DNA of 64,000 nucleotides from FEN-1297 sp964618785. Lineage in GTDB: Bacteria > Bacteroidota > Ignavibacteria > Ignavibacteriales > Ignavibacteriaceae. Position 1 is the stretch's first letter. The number at the start of each line of letters is the position of its first letter. The notes beneath the pieces are model-generated. The model was not told where the DNA came from. It saw nothing but the letters and a program-made list of their open reading frames with translations, and searched no databases. Where the stretch lies: NCBI GenBank assembly GCA_964618785.1, contig CAZUCY010000002.1, forward strand, positions 1 through 64,000, in the 5' to 3' direction. This document shows, one piece after another, positions 28,238 through 36,826 of the stretch. The translations under genes were made by a program, and so were the position numbers.

Positions 28238-30142
28238 TTAAAAGTTCCATCTAACATTCATAGCTAAATTAGCCTGCTGTATATTTGCTTCACCGCTGTT
28301 GCTTACAAATTCATACCAGCCGAGAAGATTCATATTGAATGACTTGCCCGCAATAAAAGATAATTCAGTTAACGGTGCAACACTAAGATATTTTGAATTC
28401 AATATCCTTATCAATCCTTGGTAATTATATGTATTAAGTGAGTATATTCTAAAACCTAATGAAACAGAGCTGTGGTCGTAATATAAGACTAATTTTGGTA
28501 TTGAATAAATCTCATGTAAAAATCTTGTCGGAGTGGTCGAAAATGAAGCCCATTTCAAGTCGCCTTGTTCCGATAGCTTAATGTATCCATAATGAACAAA
28601 TTCAATCCTATTGTCTAATTTTATTCTCGAAGAATCTACAGCTGAAAATTGTCTGAAGGAATAGCTTTGTTCATTCGGAACTATATCTTCAAAATCGTAC
28701 ACGGTATAATTTGCTGATACTTCAAAGCTGTTGGTCGAGGAAACATTTACTCCTGAATAAGTGCCGCCTGTTGATAAACTTATAATTCTGTTAATATTAT
28801 TGTTTGCGCTTTCTTCTGCGTAGATGTAAACTATATGATGTATTGTGCCTTCTGCATTTATAAAAACATCAAAGAATGGATTTAAGTCCTTTATATAGTT
28901 TATTCTTATGATTGAAAGCAGTTCATCCCTGTCGTCATAATTATCAAGACTGGGAGTATTGTACTGTAGTTTGTTCTGATATAAACTAAAATTAAGTAAA
29001 TCCGAAGTGGATAATTTGAAGCCTCCGGTAAAGGAGAGAGTGAGGCGCTCGGCTATATTATTGTTCATGCTTTCAAGATCCGATCGTTCATCATAAAGGA
29101 TTCTTATTGAGCCTGGAAAATCTTTGGTTACATGATTTTCGTCGCCGTCCGAGTATGTAAATCTTAGAGCGCCGTAAAAATCTCCAACGTTGTATGAGGT
29201 TGTTCCTTCAAAATCCAGTGTGGACTGTTCAACTTTTGTATCAAAGCTGGAAATAGACTGGTCTATTAATGACCGGTAGCGGGTGTCATAATCTACCGTC
29301 CGCCATGTATATCTACCTGCTAAATCAAGAGAAAATAAGTTTAAAAACTTGTTATAATGCAAACTGTCTTCTAATACATTAATGGTCTCTATCCTGCTTT
29401 GAATGTTATTGATTATATTAAATTGAGCTGCAGTCACCGAGTCCGCCTTGTAATAGAAGTCCTTTCTGTTTTGAGAATATTGAAAATTTATTTTATTTCT
29501 GAAATCTCCGCCTGCAGTATCATCTGCGGCAAAGTTGAAATATCTAAGGGCATTTTTCCTCGGTGCAATATCTTCATTTTTAAATTTGAATTGTGATAGC
29601 AAAATAAAATCTGAAGCAGTATAGTTATTTAACAATCCTTCGCCGCCGTATACAGCTCCGTAATCGTTTTCACCTATTTGCCTGTTATTTTCATAACCTG
29701 CAAAAGGCGCTATTGAAACTCTGTCTAAAGGATTTATTTGAGAAAATAGAATTAAGCTTGACATCGATGCCTGGTTAATATCAATTTGCCTGCTGTCGGA
29801 ATATATATCATTATCAGCTCTAAGCCCAATATCATAATAAGAACTTAAATCATAATACCCGGCTGCGGAAAAGACATGCTCATCCCGCGTGCTGGCGTCG
29901 GATGTACGGATATATGTTGAGTTGTAATTTTCATTTACATTAAAATTCAGTTTGTCTGATTGAATATTCATCAGCAGCATAGAATGCAGGTTGAAAGTAT
30001 TTAATTGTTTGTCGAAATCATTATAGAAAAAGTTTAATAGGGAAGGATTTTTAATAATATCTAAGCTGTCAAGCTGACTTTGAGAGAATGAAAAAGGGAT
30101 AAAAATAATAAAGAAAAATAATGTTGTAACCGCTTTATTCAA
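28238..30142 (-). CDS. Large outer-membrane beta-barrel-like protein of unknown function
   Basis: This 634-residue protein has a signal peptide (about 1-20, ending FSFSQ). It consists of short alternating polar/hydrophobic strands rich in Tyr, Asn, Asp and Ser, and it ends NVRWNF with a terminal Phe. Those are features of an outer-membrane barrel. No TonB plug and no recognised family domain are visible. The start is TTG, with AAGGAA about 8 bases upstream. It stands between the RsbW-like gene and the beta-CASP nuclease with gaps on both sides. Porin, adhesin or assembly function is open. Confidence 0.65.
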   Translation of the reverse strand: MNKAVTTLFFFIIFIPFSFSQSQLDSLDIIKNPSLLNFFYNDFDKQLNTFNLHSMLLMNIQSDKLNFNVNENYNSTYIRTSDASTRDEHVFSAAGYYDLSSYYDIGLRADNDIYSDSRQIDINQASMSSLILFSQINPLDRVSIAPFAGYENNRQIGENDYGAVYGGEGLLNNYTASDFILLSQFKFKNEDIAPRKNALRYFNFAADDTAGGDFRNKINFQYSQNRKDFYYKADSVTAAQFNIINNIQSRIETINVLEDSLHYNKFLNLFSLDLAGRYTWRTVDYDTRYRSLIDQSISSFDTKVEQSTLDFEGTTSYNVGDFYGALRFTYSDGDENHVTKDFPGSIRILYDERSDLESMNNNIAERLTLSFTGGFKLSTSDLLNFSLYQNKLQYNTPSLDNYDDRDELLSIIRINYIKDLNPFFDVFINAEGTIHHIVYIYAEESANNNINRIISLSTGGTYSGVNVSSTNSFEVSANYTVYDFEDIVPNEQSYSFRQFSAVDSSRIKLDNRIEFVHYGYIKLSEQGDLKWASFSTTPTRFLHEIYSIPKLVLYYDHSSVSLGFRIYSLNTYNYQGLIRILNSKYLSVAPLTELSFIAGKSFNMNLLGWYEFVSNSGEANIQQANLAMNVRWNF

Positions 30143-30374
30143 AAGAATAATTCCTTCAGCTTTAATCTCGATTTTGGAGATGGCAAAATATTAAAAGACA
30201 AACAAACATTCTGTTAATTCCTATAATGTATGTCTTTTTGATCTTAACGCCTTAGCGGCAAATGCTTATGCTTCTAATACTAAAATTTGATAATCCCGCA
30301 AATATGAGATTATCTATCAATTATGTAATCTAATGTTTTATAGGCAATTAATAAAGCACGAAAACATTGCCGCA

Positions 30375-31772
30375 TTAAATCTCAAAAACATCTCCACGTG
30401 TGGGAATAGTAACTTTATTAAAACCGATTGATTTCAGTCTATCCGCAAATTTTTCCTGCTGATCAAAATCTCCGTGGACAATAAATATATTTCGCATTTT
30501 CCCCCTTTCAAATTCAGCGCAGTAATTTGTTAATTCATTTGAATCTGCATGTGCGCTTAATGAGTTCATTACCATTACCTCAGCTTTAAGATTATATTCT
30601 TCGCCGAATATTTTTACAACCGGCTCTTTCATAATTAATTTTTTACCGAGCGTATTTTCAGCGCAGTAGCCCACCATAAGGATTATATTTTTACTGTTTT
30701 CAATGTTGTTTGCAAGGTGATGAAGTATCCTTCCTGTTTCTGCCATACCCGATGCGGACATAATAACCATTGGACCATCTACATCATTTAATCTTTTTGA
30801 ATCTTCGACGGATGTTATGTATTTAAGACGGTCAAAACCGAATGGGTCATTAAATTTCTTCATAAAATCAATAGTCTCTTCATCAAAGCATTCAGGATGA
30901 TTTCTAAAGACTTCGGTAGCGCTTGTTGAAAGAGGGCTGTCCACATAAATAGGTATTCCCGGCGCCAAATTTTTCTCAAATATTTTGTGAAATGCATATA
31001 CCAATTCCTGAGTCCTTTCAAGGCTGAATGCAGGGATAATTATTTTACCCTTTCTGCTTACAGCTTTGTTAATTACTTCGGTTAGCTTTGATTCTGTTTC
31101 TTCAATGTTATCATGGAGGCGTCCGCCGTATGTGCTTTCACTAATAAAATAGTCCAAATCGGGAATTTTTTCGGGGTCCTTAAGTATCGGTAAATTCGGT
31201 CTGCCTAAGTCGCCGGTGTACCCCAGCTTAATTATTCTGCCGTTTTCATTTATCGTTAGTAACGTTATGGCAGAGCCAAGAATATGACCTGCATCAAAAA
31301 ATTGAAATGTGACATTGGGATCAAGCTTAAATTCATCATGATATTTTATGGGAGTCAATAAGGGGAACACCTTTTCCGCATCTTCAGTTGTATATAAAGG
31401 CTCAAAAGGATTTTTGCCCTGTTTTTTCCTTTTCTTATTTACAAACTCAACATCCTTTTCCTGAATATGAGCGCTGTCCTTCAGCATTATTTCGGCAAGA
31501 TCGCTTGTAGCGGGCGTACAATAAACAGGTCCGCTAAAGCCGTTTTTAACCAGCGTTGGTATATTCCCGCAGTGGTCTACATGAGCATGCGAAAGTATTA
31601 AAGCATTGATATTTTTAGGATCGAAAAGATCAAAAGTTCTGTTTATAATAAAAGCTTCTTTGCGTTTGCCCTGGTACATTCCGCAGTCTAACAAATAATT
31701 TTTCCCGTTTATAATAAGATGGTGCATAGAGCCCGTTACTGTCCTGTCGGCTCCGATAAATTGAATCTGCAT
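30375..31772 (-). CDS. Metallo-beta-lactamase-fold beta-CASP RNA nuclease
   Basis: At 465 residues this fits bacterial and archaeal CPSF-like nucleases. The metal-binding motif 2 is SHAHVDHCGNIP, motif 3 is FDAGHILGSA, and motif 4 is GYTGDLGRPN. The beta-CASP insert has SESTYGGRLHD, IIIPAFSLERTQEL, and SASGMAETGRILHHL. The C-terminal motif C His is in SLSAHADSNEL. Members cleave RNA endonucleolytically or act 5-prime to 3-prime. It is cytoplasmic. The ATG has AAGGA 6 bases upstream. Confidence 0.92.
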   Translation of the reverse strand: MQIQFIGADRTVTGSMHHLIINGKNYLLDCGMYQGKRKEAFIINRTFDLFDPKNINALILSHAHVDHCGNIPTLVKNGFSGPVYCTPATSDLAEIMLKDSAHIQEKDVEFVNKKRKKQGKNPFEPLYTTEDAEKVFPLLTPIKYHDEFKLDPNVTFQFFDAGHILGSAITLLTINENGRIIKLGYTGDLGRPNLPILKDPEKIPDLDYFISESTYGGRLHDNIEETESKLTEVINKAVSRKGKIIIPAFSLERTQELVYAFHKIFEKNLAPGIPIYVDSPLSTSATEVFRNHPECFDEETIDFMKKFNDPFGFDRLKYITSVEDSKRLNDVDGPMVIMSASGMAETGRILHHLANNIENSKNIILMVGYCAENTLGKKLIMKEPVVKIFGEEYNLKAEVMVMNSLSAHADSNELTNYCAEFERGKMRNIFIVHGDFDQQEKFADRLKSIGFNKVTIPTRGDVFEI

Positions 31773-32039
31773 TGTTTTCCTTAAATGTAAAATTATAAAA
31801 TGAAAAATAGTGAAAAAATTGTTTGAATGTTTTATGTTTCATACAATAAAACAATTGGAATTTTAACAATTTAATAATTCATTTTGTTTGACAATTAGAT
31901 TATATCGCCGCAATGTAAAAGCATAATGACTTTTTAAAGGGTTATCATTTGCATTTTATTAATATCGGTAAGGTTATGGTGGTGAACAATAGTTGGGAAA
32001 GCTTGCCTGTCCGCCTTCAAATGATAATATTTTATGGAC

Positions 32040-32717
32040 TTATTTCCAATTCTTAGGAGATATAACAACGACAAATTCTCCTTTAGTATTTTTTTCTTTG
32101 AAAGTGCTAAGTAATTGAACCGGAGTTCCTCTCCAAACTTCTTCAAACTTTTTTGTTAGTTCCCGGCATACGGCAAGTAGTCTGTCGGGCATGTGTTCGT
32201 TAAGTTCGTTGAGAAGTTTTTCAATTCTGTATGTGGACTCGTAAATGACAACTGTTTTTTCTTCCTGAGAAAGTTCCGAAAGTTTTTTTTGTCTGCCTTT
32301 TTTCTGGGGAATGAATCCGTAAAATACGAAAGAATCTGAAGGAAAGCCGCTAATTGTTAATGCTGTTATAACTGCAGAAGCGCCTGGAACCGGCACAACT
32401 TCAATTCCTTGCTTTATCGCAGCTGAAATAAGTCTGGTTCCCGGGTCTGAAATGCACGGCGTGCCCGCATCTGAAATTAATGCGCATGATTGTCCTTCAA
32501 TTATCTTCTTTAAAACAAAATCTACTTTGCCCCCTTCATTTGCAGCATTTAATGAGATTAATTCTTTTTTCAAATTGTAATGATTTATTAAAACAGAGGA
32601 TACCCGTGTATCCTCACATGCAATAAAGTCTGCATCTTTTAGTGCTTCAATTGCACGGAAAGTAATATCTTTCAAATTACCAATGGGAGTGCTTACAATG
32701 TATAATATGCTTGCCAT
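32040..32717 (-). CDS. rsmI: 16S rRNA (cytidine-1402-2'-O)-methyltransferase
   Basis: RsmI adds the 2'-O-methyl to C1402 of 16S rRNA using SAM. The tetrapyrrole methylase fold is marked by LYIVSTPIGNLKDITFRAIEALKDAD, ACEDTRVSSVLI, ALISDAGTPCISDPG and PVPGASAVITALTISGFPSDSFVFYGFIPQKKGR. It has 225 residues; the usual C-terminal tail is shorter than in E. coli (286). It is the last gene of the minus-strand group. Confidence 0.94.
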   Translation of the reverse strand: MASILYIVSTPIGNLKDITFRAIEALKDADFIACEDTRVSSVLINHYNLKKELISLNAANEGGKVDFVLKKIIEGQSCALISDAGTPCISDPGTRLISAAIKQGIEVVPVPGASAVITALTISGFPSDSFVFYGFIPQKKGRQKKLSELSQEEKTVVIYESTYRIEKLLNELNEHMPDRLLAVCRELTKKFEEVWRGTPVQLLSTFKEKNTKGEFVVVISPKNWK

Positions 32718-33091
32718 TTTTTTTCTAATAATTTATTTAAAATGATTACGGCTCCAACATGGAGCCGCATCATGCAAGTAGTAATTTATAAATTTATTTA
32801 TTTATCAATAGTAAAAATAAAACTTTTTTTATTTTTTGCAAGCCTTTGTATAGTCCTCTGATTTAAATATTTAAGGAGGAAGGAATTTGATTGATTTTTC
32901 ACCCCCGGCTGGGAACGACAGGTTTTCACTAAACATTCTAAGGATATTAGCCAAATATAATACTGAAATTAATTGCTGAATTTGTCTAAATTTATTTTAG
33001 AATAATTCGATGATTAATACATATTAGGAATCAATTGTAGATTTTAAAAAACATAGCTCTGAATAGAATAAAAATAAATAATAAACAGTGG
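32718..33091. other. Divergent promoter region between rsmI and cheW
   Basis: This 374-bp AT-rich gap separates divergent genes and must hold promoters in both directions. The only clear signal is a perfect AAGGAGG followed by a short open frame, listed separately. No hairpin terminator or RNA gene is seen. Confidence 0.5.
32887..32979 (+). CDS. Possible 30-residue peptide with strong ribosome site
   Basis: AAGGAGG at 32873-32879 is followed at 7 bases by a TTG that opens a 30-codon frame ending TGA (32977-32979). The peptide begins LIDFSPPAGNDRF and continues NILRILAKYNTEINC. The ribosome site is the best in this region and has no other gene to serve. It lies 113 bases before cheW and could be a leader peptide, a small protein, or the relic of a longer gene. 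No family is recognised. Confidence 0.25.
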   Translation: MIDFSPPAGNDRFSLNILRILAKYNTEINC

Positions 33092-33586
33092 ATGCAAATG
33101 AGTAAATCAATTGATTATAAAAATGATTCAAACGAACTGCTTCAATTAGTTAGCTTCAAAATTGGAAATGAAGAGTTTGGGATAAATATACTTATCGTTC
33201 AGGAAATTATTAAAACCGTGCAAATTACAAAGATACCCAATTCACCCTCATTTGTTGAAGGGATAATAAATCTTAGGGGAAAGGTGATTCCTGTCATTGA
33301 TTTAAGGGTAAGACTCAATCTTGAAAAGAAGCCTCAAGATAAGGATACCCGGATCATTGTTCTGGAAATAAATTCAAAAACAATCGGCTTTATTGTAGAT
33401 GAAGTCAATGAAGTACTTAGAATTCCTAAAAGTATAACCGAACCCCCGCCCGAAATGGTGACCGGTTTAAACTCAGAATTCATTACAGCTATAGGAAAAC
33501 TTGATGACAGACTTATTACGTTAATCGATTTGGAAAAAATCTTGTCAACTGATGAAAAAAGTCAGCTGATCAATACAGTTTCCTGA
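33092..33586 (+). CDS. cheW: CheW-like coupling protein
   Basis: CheW joins chemoreceptors to the kinase CheA. The 164-residue protein has the beta-barrel pair typical of the family: LLQLVSFKIGNEEFGINILIVQEI, the conserved NLRGKVIPVIDLRVRL and TRIIVLEINSKTIGFIVDEVNEVLRI. The end KLDDRLITLIDLEKILS is also canonical. No cheA, receptor or flagellar gene is nearby. A second ATG at 33098 is an equally possible start because neither has a clear ribosome site. Confidence 0.93.
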   Translation: MQMSKSIDYKNDSNELLQLVSFKIGNEEFGINILIVQEIIKTVQITKIPNSPSFVEGIINLRGKVIPVIDLRVRLNLEKKPQDKDTRIIVLEINSKTIGFIVDEVNEVLRIPKSITEPPPEMVTGLNSEFITAIGKLDDRLITLIDLEKILSTDEKSQLINTVS

Positions 33587-34163
33587 ATTGTATGTGAATC
33601 CTGTACCTCTTAAGTATTTTATGAATTCCCCCTGACCGGTGACTGAAGTCATTATTTTCTGGTATTTCCTTGCTATAGCATTATAAATACCATTTTTTTC
33701 CGTTTCTCTTTAATTCCTCAACTATCCGGTAACCACTATCGTGTGCTCCATGCGCACTATAATATTCTCCGATTTTTTTCTTAAATATTGCGCCGGCTCT
33801 GTTAGTAATGAATTCATTTTTATTTTTTGTAGTTCCATGTGGTTAGTTCTTATTATTACTTTTCAGTTCTTTTTTATGTGTTTCTGTACCTGCTAAAAAT
33901 TTTTGATTGCTAAATGCTTTTGTATTATTTTATATCCGTTTTATTTGAGATGTCCTTTATCGCTCGATTAAATCTTTTACTGTTTTATTAGTCCTTCTGA
34001 TTTGCGAATAGGATACTTCTTTTTATATATCTTTAAACATAACTTCTGCAAAATGCCGTACCATATAAAGTGAATAGTGTAATATTGAAACTAACAATAA
34101 TGTATATTATTTTTTTTATTAAAATAAAACAAAACAAATTCATTTAGAATAAACGGATATATT
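33587..34163. other. Intergenic region with hairpin and possible decayed gene
   Basis: This 577-bp gap starts with a small hairpin, TGACT and AGTCA around GA (about 33643-33654), related to the repeat at 40464. It then holds a possible minus-strand pseudogene, listed separately. The last 80 bases are very AT-rich and presumably carry the promoter of the GH5 gene. Confidence 0.45.
33681..34061 (-). pseudogene. Possible decayed protein-coding gene, family unknown
   Basis: One minus-strand frame stays protein-like over about 127 codons with four in-frame TAA codons. The last 53 codons before the final TAA (33681-33683) are uninterrupted and read NEFITNRAGAIFKKKIGEY, then AHDSGYRIVEELKRNGKKW. 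The segment before an internal stop reads FSNQKFLAGTETHKKELK. The GYRIVEELKRNG string resembles DNA-binding parts of transposases, but no family is secure. An AT-rich region can give Lys/Asn-rich frames by chance, so confidence is low. Confidence 0.25.
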
Positions 34164-35225
34164 ATGAAAAAATATTTAATTTTATTTTTTTTAATTTTTG
34201 CTTTCTCATTCCTAAACCGGTCAGTACTTGCCGTGCAGACTTATCATAAATGGGGCAATGACAAATTCCCGGACGAACCTTTAAATAGTAAAAATGCTAA
34301 AGATATGCCTCTTGTAAGTGTTAAAGGGAACAGATTTGTCAATGCAAAAGGCGATACTATGTTGTTCAGAGGAGTTTCAATTTCCGATCCTGATGTAATT
34401 GCAAATCAGAAACACTGGAACAAAGATCATTTCAAAAAAATCAAAGAACTTGGCGCAATGCTTATTCGTATTCCTGTTCACCCGGCTGCATGGCGTGAAA
34501 GAACTCCTGTAAAATATTTAAAACTTTTGGATCAGGCAGTAGAATGGTGCACAGAATTTGGCATCTATATTATTATCGATTGGCACTCGATAGGTAACCT
34601 GAAACAAGGACTTTTCCAGGATCCCATGTATATTACATCTCAGGATGAAACATTTCAATTCTGGAGAACCATTGCAAGTCATTTTGTAGGCAACAATACA
34701 GTGGCTTTTTATGAGCTTTTCAACGAACCGGCATTGTTTAGCGGTAAGTTTGGAACCTGTTCTTGGAGCGATTGGAAAAAAATAAATGAAGATTTAATCC
34801 ACTTAATCAGGGCTTACGATAAAGAAAAAATTCCGCTTGTTGCAGGATTTGATTGGGCATACGATTTAACTCCGGTCAATTTGGAACCCATTAATGCAGA
34901 AGGAATTGGTTACGTTACACATCCTTATCCGCATAAACGTACTCCGCCTTACGAACCCAAATGGGAAGAAAATTTTGGCTTTGCTGCAAGTACTTATCCT
35001 GTTATTGCTACGGAAATCGGTTTTACGCTTGGGGATGGTTCTATTGAAGTTAACGGCGCTTACGGTAAAGCTATTATCAATTATCTTGAAGGCAGAGGTA
35101 TTAGCTGGGTTTGGTGGGTATTTGATCCGGATTGGAAGCCTAATATGTTCGAGTCATGGAAAAATTATAAATTAACCGATGGCGGTAAATTTTTTAAGGA
35201 AGCTGCCCATGGCAATATAAAATAA
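34164..35225 (+). CDS. Glycoside hydrolase family 5 (cellulase-like), secreted
   Basis: GH5 enzymes are retaining endo-glycanases acting on cellulose, mannan or xyloglucan. After a signal peptide (1-23, cleaved near VLA) the TIM barrel runs through LFRGVSISDPD, GAMLIRIPVHPAAWRE, YIIIDWHSIGN and FYELFNEPALF, where Glu188 is the acid/base. TYPVIATEIGFTLGDG holds the nucleophile Glu284, and GISWVWWVFDPDW follows. Length 353 fits a single-domain enzyme with no T9SS tail, so it is likely periplasmic or exported otherwise. It is the first gene of the second glycan locus. The promoter gap is AT-rich. Confidence 0.9.
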   Translation: MKKYLILFFLIFAFSFLNRSVLAVQTYHKWGNDKFPDEPLNSKNAKDMPLVSVKGNRFVNAKGDTMLFRGVSISDPDVIANQKHWNKDHFKKIKELGAMLIRIPVHPAAWRERTPVKYLKLLDQAVEWCTEFGIYIIIDWHSIGNLKQGLFQDPMYITSQDETFQFWRTIASHFVGNNTVAFYELFNEPALFSGKFGTCSWSDWKKINEDLIHLIRAYDKEKIPLVAGFDWAYDLTPVNLEPINAEGIGYVTHPYPHKRTPPYEPKWEENFGFAASTYPVIATEIGFTLGDGSIEVNGAYGKAIINYLEGRGISWVWWVFDPDWKPNMFESWKNYKLTDGGKFFKEAAHGNIK

Positions 35226-35259
35226 AATTATATATATAAACAATATTAATTTTATATTA

Positions 35260-35694
35260 AGAAAAGCTTTTATAAAAAAACTATTTGCAGTAATTATTTT
35301 TACTACTATGATTTCTAATATCATTATTGGTGCGCCAAGAATCAGGCTCTTATTCAACAGCGGCTTGAAATTTATTAAAGGTAATATTAGCCAGGCAGCT
35401 AATATCATTTATGATGATTCAAATTCGGAAAAAGTTAATTTACCTCATGGATGGAACAATCCTGACGGTCACAAAGGTGGAAATTATTATAGTGAACCTG
35501 CATGGTACGGAAAATCATTCAAATTTCCGGAAAATGTAAAGGGGAAGAAAATATTTATAAAATTCGTGGCTGATAATATGAGTGCCGGTGTATTTATCAA
35601 AGGTAAATTTGCGTGTGAACATACGGGCGGTTATGCGGCTTTCACATTTGATATTACAGGCTTTTTGAATGTTGGTGGAGATTTTTTTAAATAA
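35260..35694 (+). pseudogene. Truncated GH2 beta-galactosidase-like gene (N-terminal sugar-binding domain only)
   Basis: The longest ATG frame (35308-35694, 128 codons) encodes the jelly-roll sugar-binding domain of GH2: RIRLLFNSGLKFIKG, VNLPHGWNNPDG, PAWYGKSFKFPENVKGKK, FACEHTGGYAAFTFDITGFL. GH2 proteins are usually 600-1100 residues, so the immunoglobulin and catalytic domains are gone. In the same frame a signal-peptide-like stretch (FIKKLFAVIIFTT) begins before the ATG, from about 35260, with no start codon. The original start therefore seems lost too. It ends in a T-run (TTTTTTT) and the next gene starts 21 bases later, consistent with a deletion. Confidence 0.75.
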
Positions 35695-35715
35695 AAATTA
35701 AATAGAGTATTGCTT

Positions 35716-36564
35716 ATGAAAAAAATATTGTTCATTATAACATTATGTGTTATTGTAGTAATTATGAACCTGAATTCAAATACAAAAAACAGCTCTAATC
35801 CTGCGGAACTTAAACCGGAAGCTAAGTCTCAATTCCCTGTGGAAAAAATTATTGATACAATTTTCATTTCGAAATTTGTATGCGACAGTATAAAAATTGA
35901 TGTAAGCCTGCCGGCAAGTTATAACAATTCCACGGGAAAAGTTTATCCAATTGTATATATGACGGATGGTTATTGGCGTAAAGCAGAACATGATTCTATA
36001 CATCAAATGAGCGACAATAATGAGATACCTGAAGTAATTGTTGCTGGTATAGGCTACCCTGATGATTATAATTTTGATTCAGTCCGCGTACGTGATTTAA
36101 TTATTAATTCAGCTAAATTTTTTCAATGCATTAAACAGGAAGTAATGCCTTACGTGGAAAACAAGTACCGTGTTGATATTAATAATAGAACTTTATGGGG
36201 CGCTTCATACGGAGGGCATTTTTTAATATATGCTTTTACGGAACATGTAAAGCAGGGTAAGCTGTTCAAGAATTATATTTGTGCTAGCGCTTCTTTAAAT
36301 CCCCCTTATCCTCACATCGATCTGTTAAATAATGAGAAACTTCTTTGGGAAACCGCCAGGGAACTTCCGGTAAATTTGTATGAGACCGTCGGCGGATTGG
36401 AAATACCTGATTTTATCAATTCATACAACTTCATTGTCAATGCAATAAAGGCTCATGATTATAAAGATTTCCATTTTGAATATGAAGTTATTCCGAATAC
36501 TAATCATTTTACTGTCTGGAGACCGACTTTATTAAGCGGGCTTAGAAAGTTTCTGAATAAATAA
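35716..36564 (+). CDS. Alpha/beta-hydrolase esterase, secreted
   Basis: The 282-residue protein has an N-terminal hydrophobic anchor or signal (about 1-18) and an esterase-D-like alpha/beta hydrolase fold. PIVYMTDGYWRKAE is the oxyanion-side strand. The nucleophile Ser lies in LWGASYGGHFLIYAF (GxSxG), and the His is probably in NTNHFTVWRPTLLSGLRKFL. Related enzymes remove acetyl or feruloyl groups from polysaccharides or hydrolyse siderophore esters. The GH51, GH28 and GH5 neighbours favour a carbohydrate esterase. A TTG at 35710 adds two residues; ATG 35716 is preferred. Confidence 0.8.
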   Translation: MKKILFIITLCVIVVIMNLNSNTKNSSNPAELKPEAKSQFPVEKIIDTIFISKFVCDSIKIDVSLPASYNNSTGKVYPIVYMTDGYWRKAEHDSIHQMSDNNEIPEVIVAGIGYPDDYNFDSVRVRDLIINSAKFFQCIKQEVMPYVENKYRVDINNRTLWGASYGGHFLIYAFTEHVKQGKLFKNYICASASLNPPYPHIDLLNNEKLLWETARELPVNLYETVGGLEIPDFINSYNFIVNAIKAHDYKDFHFEYEVIPNTNHFTVWRPTLLSGLRKFLNK

Positions 36565-36826
36565 TTCATGTTATGCAAAATTTTATGCTAAATAACCGTA
36601 ACATTAGGTTTTGTGATACGTCTTGTTTATTAATTCATTTATTATTCGTAAGGTGACTTTTCAAAATTGCAGCGCTAATAAAATAAGCAGACAAATCCCG
36701 AAGGATGTAAATACATGCCGGCAGGCGGATTATAACGTTTTAATCATGGGAAAAAATCCAAACTCCGGAAGAGTAACACAAATATGCTGGATAATATGTT
36801 CTATATCTTTATCCCGGTAATATAAA

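Noticed and set aside
33660..33676. Sigma-54-like string TGGTATTTCCTTGC
   Set aside because: The GG to GC spacing is 9 rather than 10, and the -24 element is poor.
36623..36820. 65-codon ATG frame between the esterase and GH51
   Set aside because: No ribosome site, no family pattern, Cys-rich and unlike proteins; treated as non-coding.
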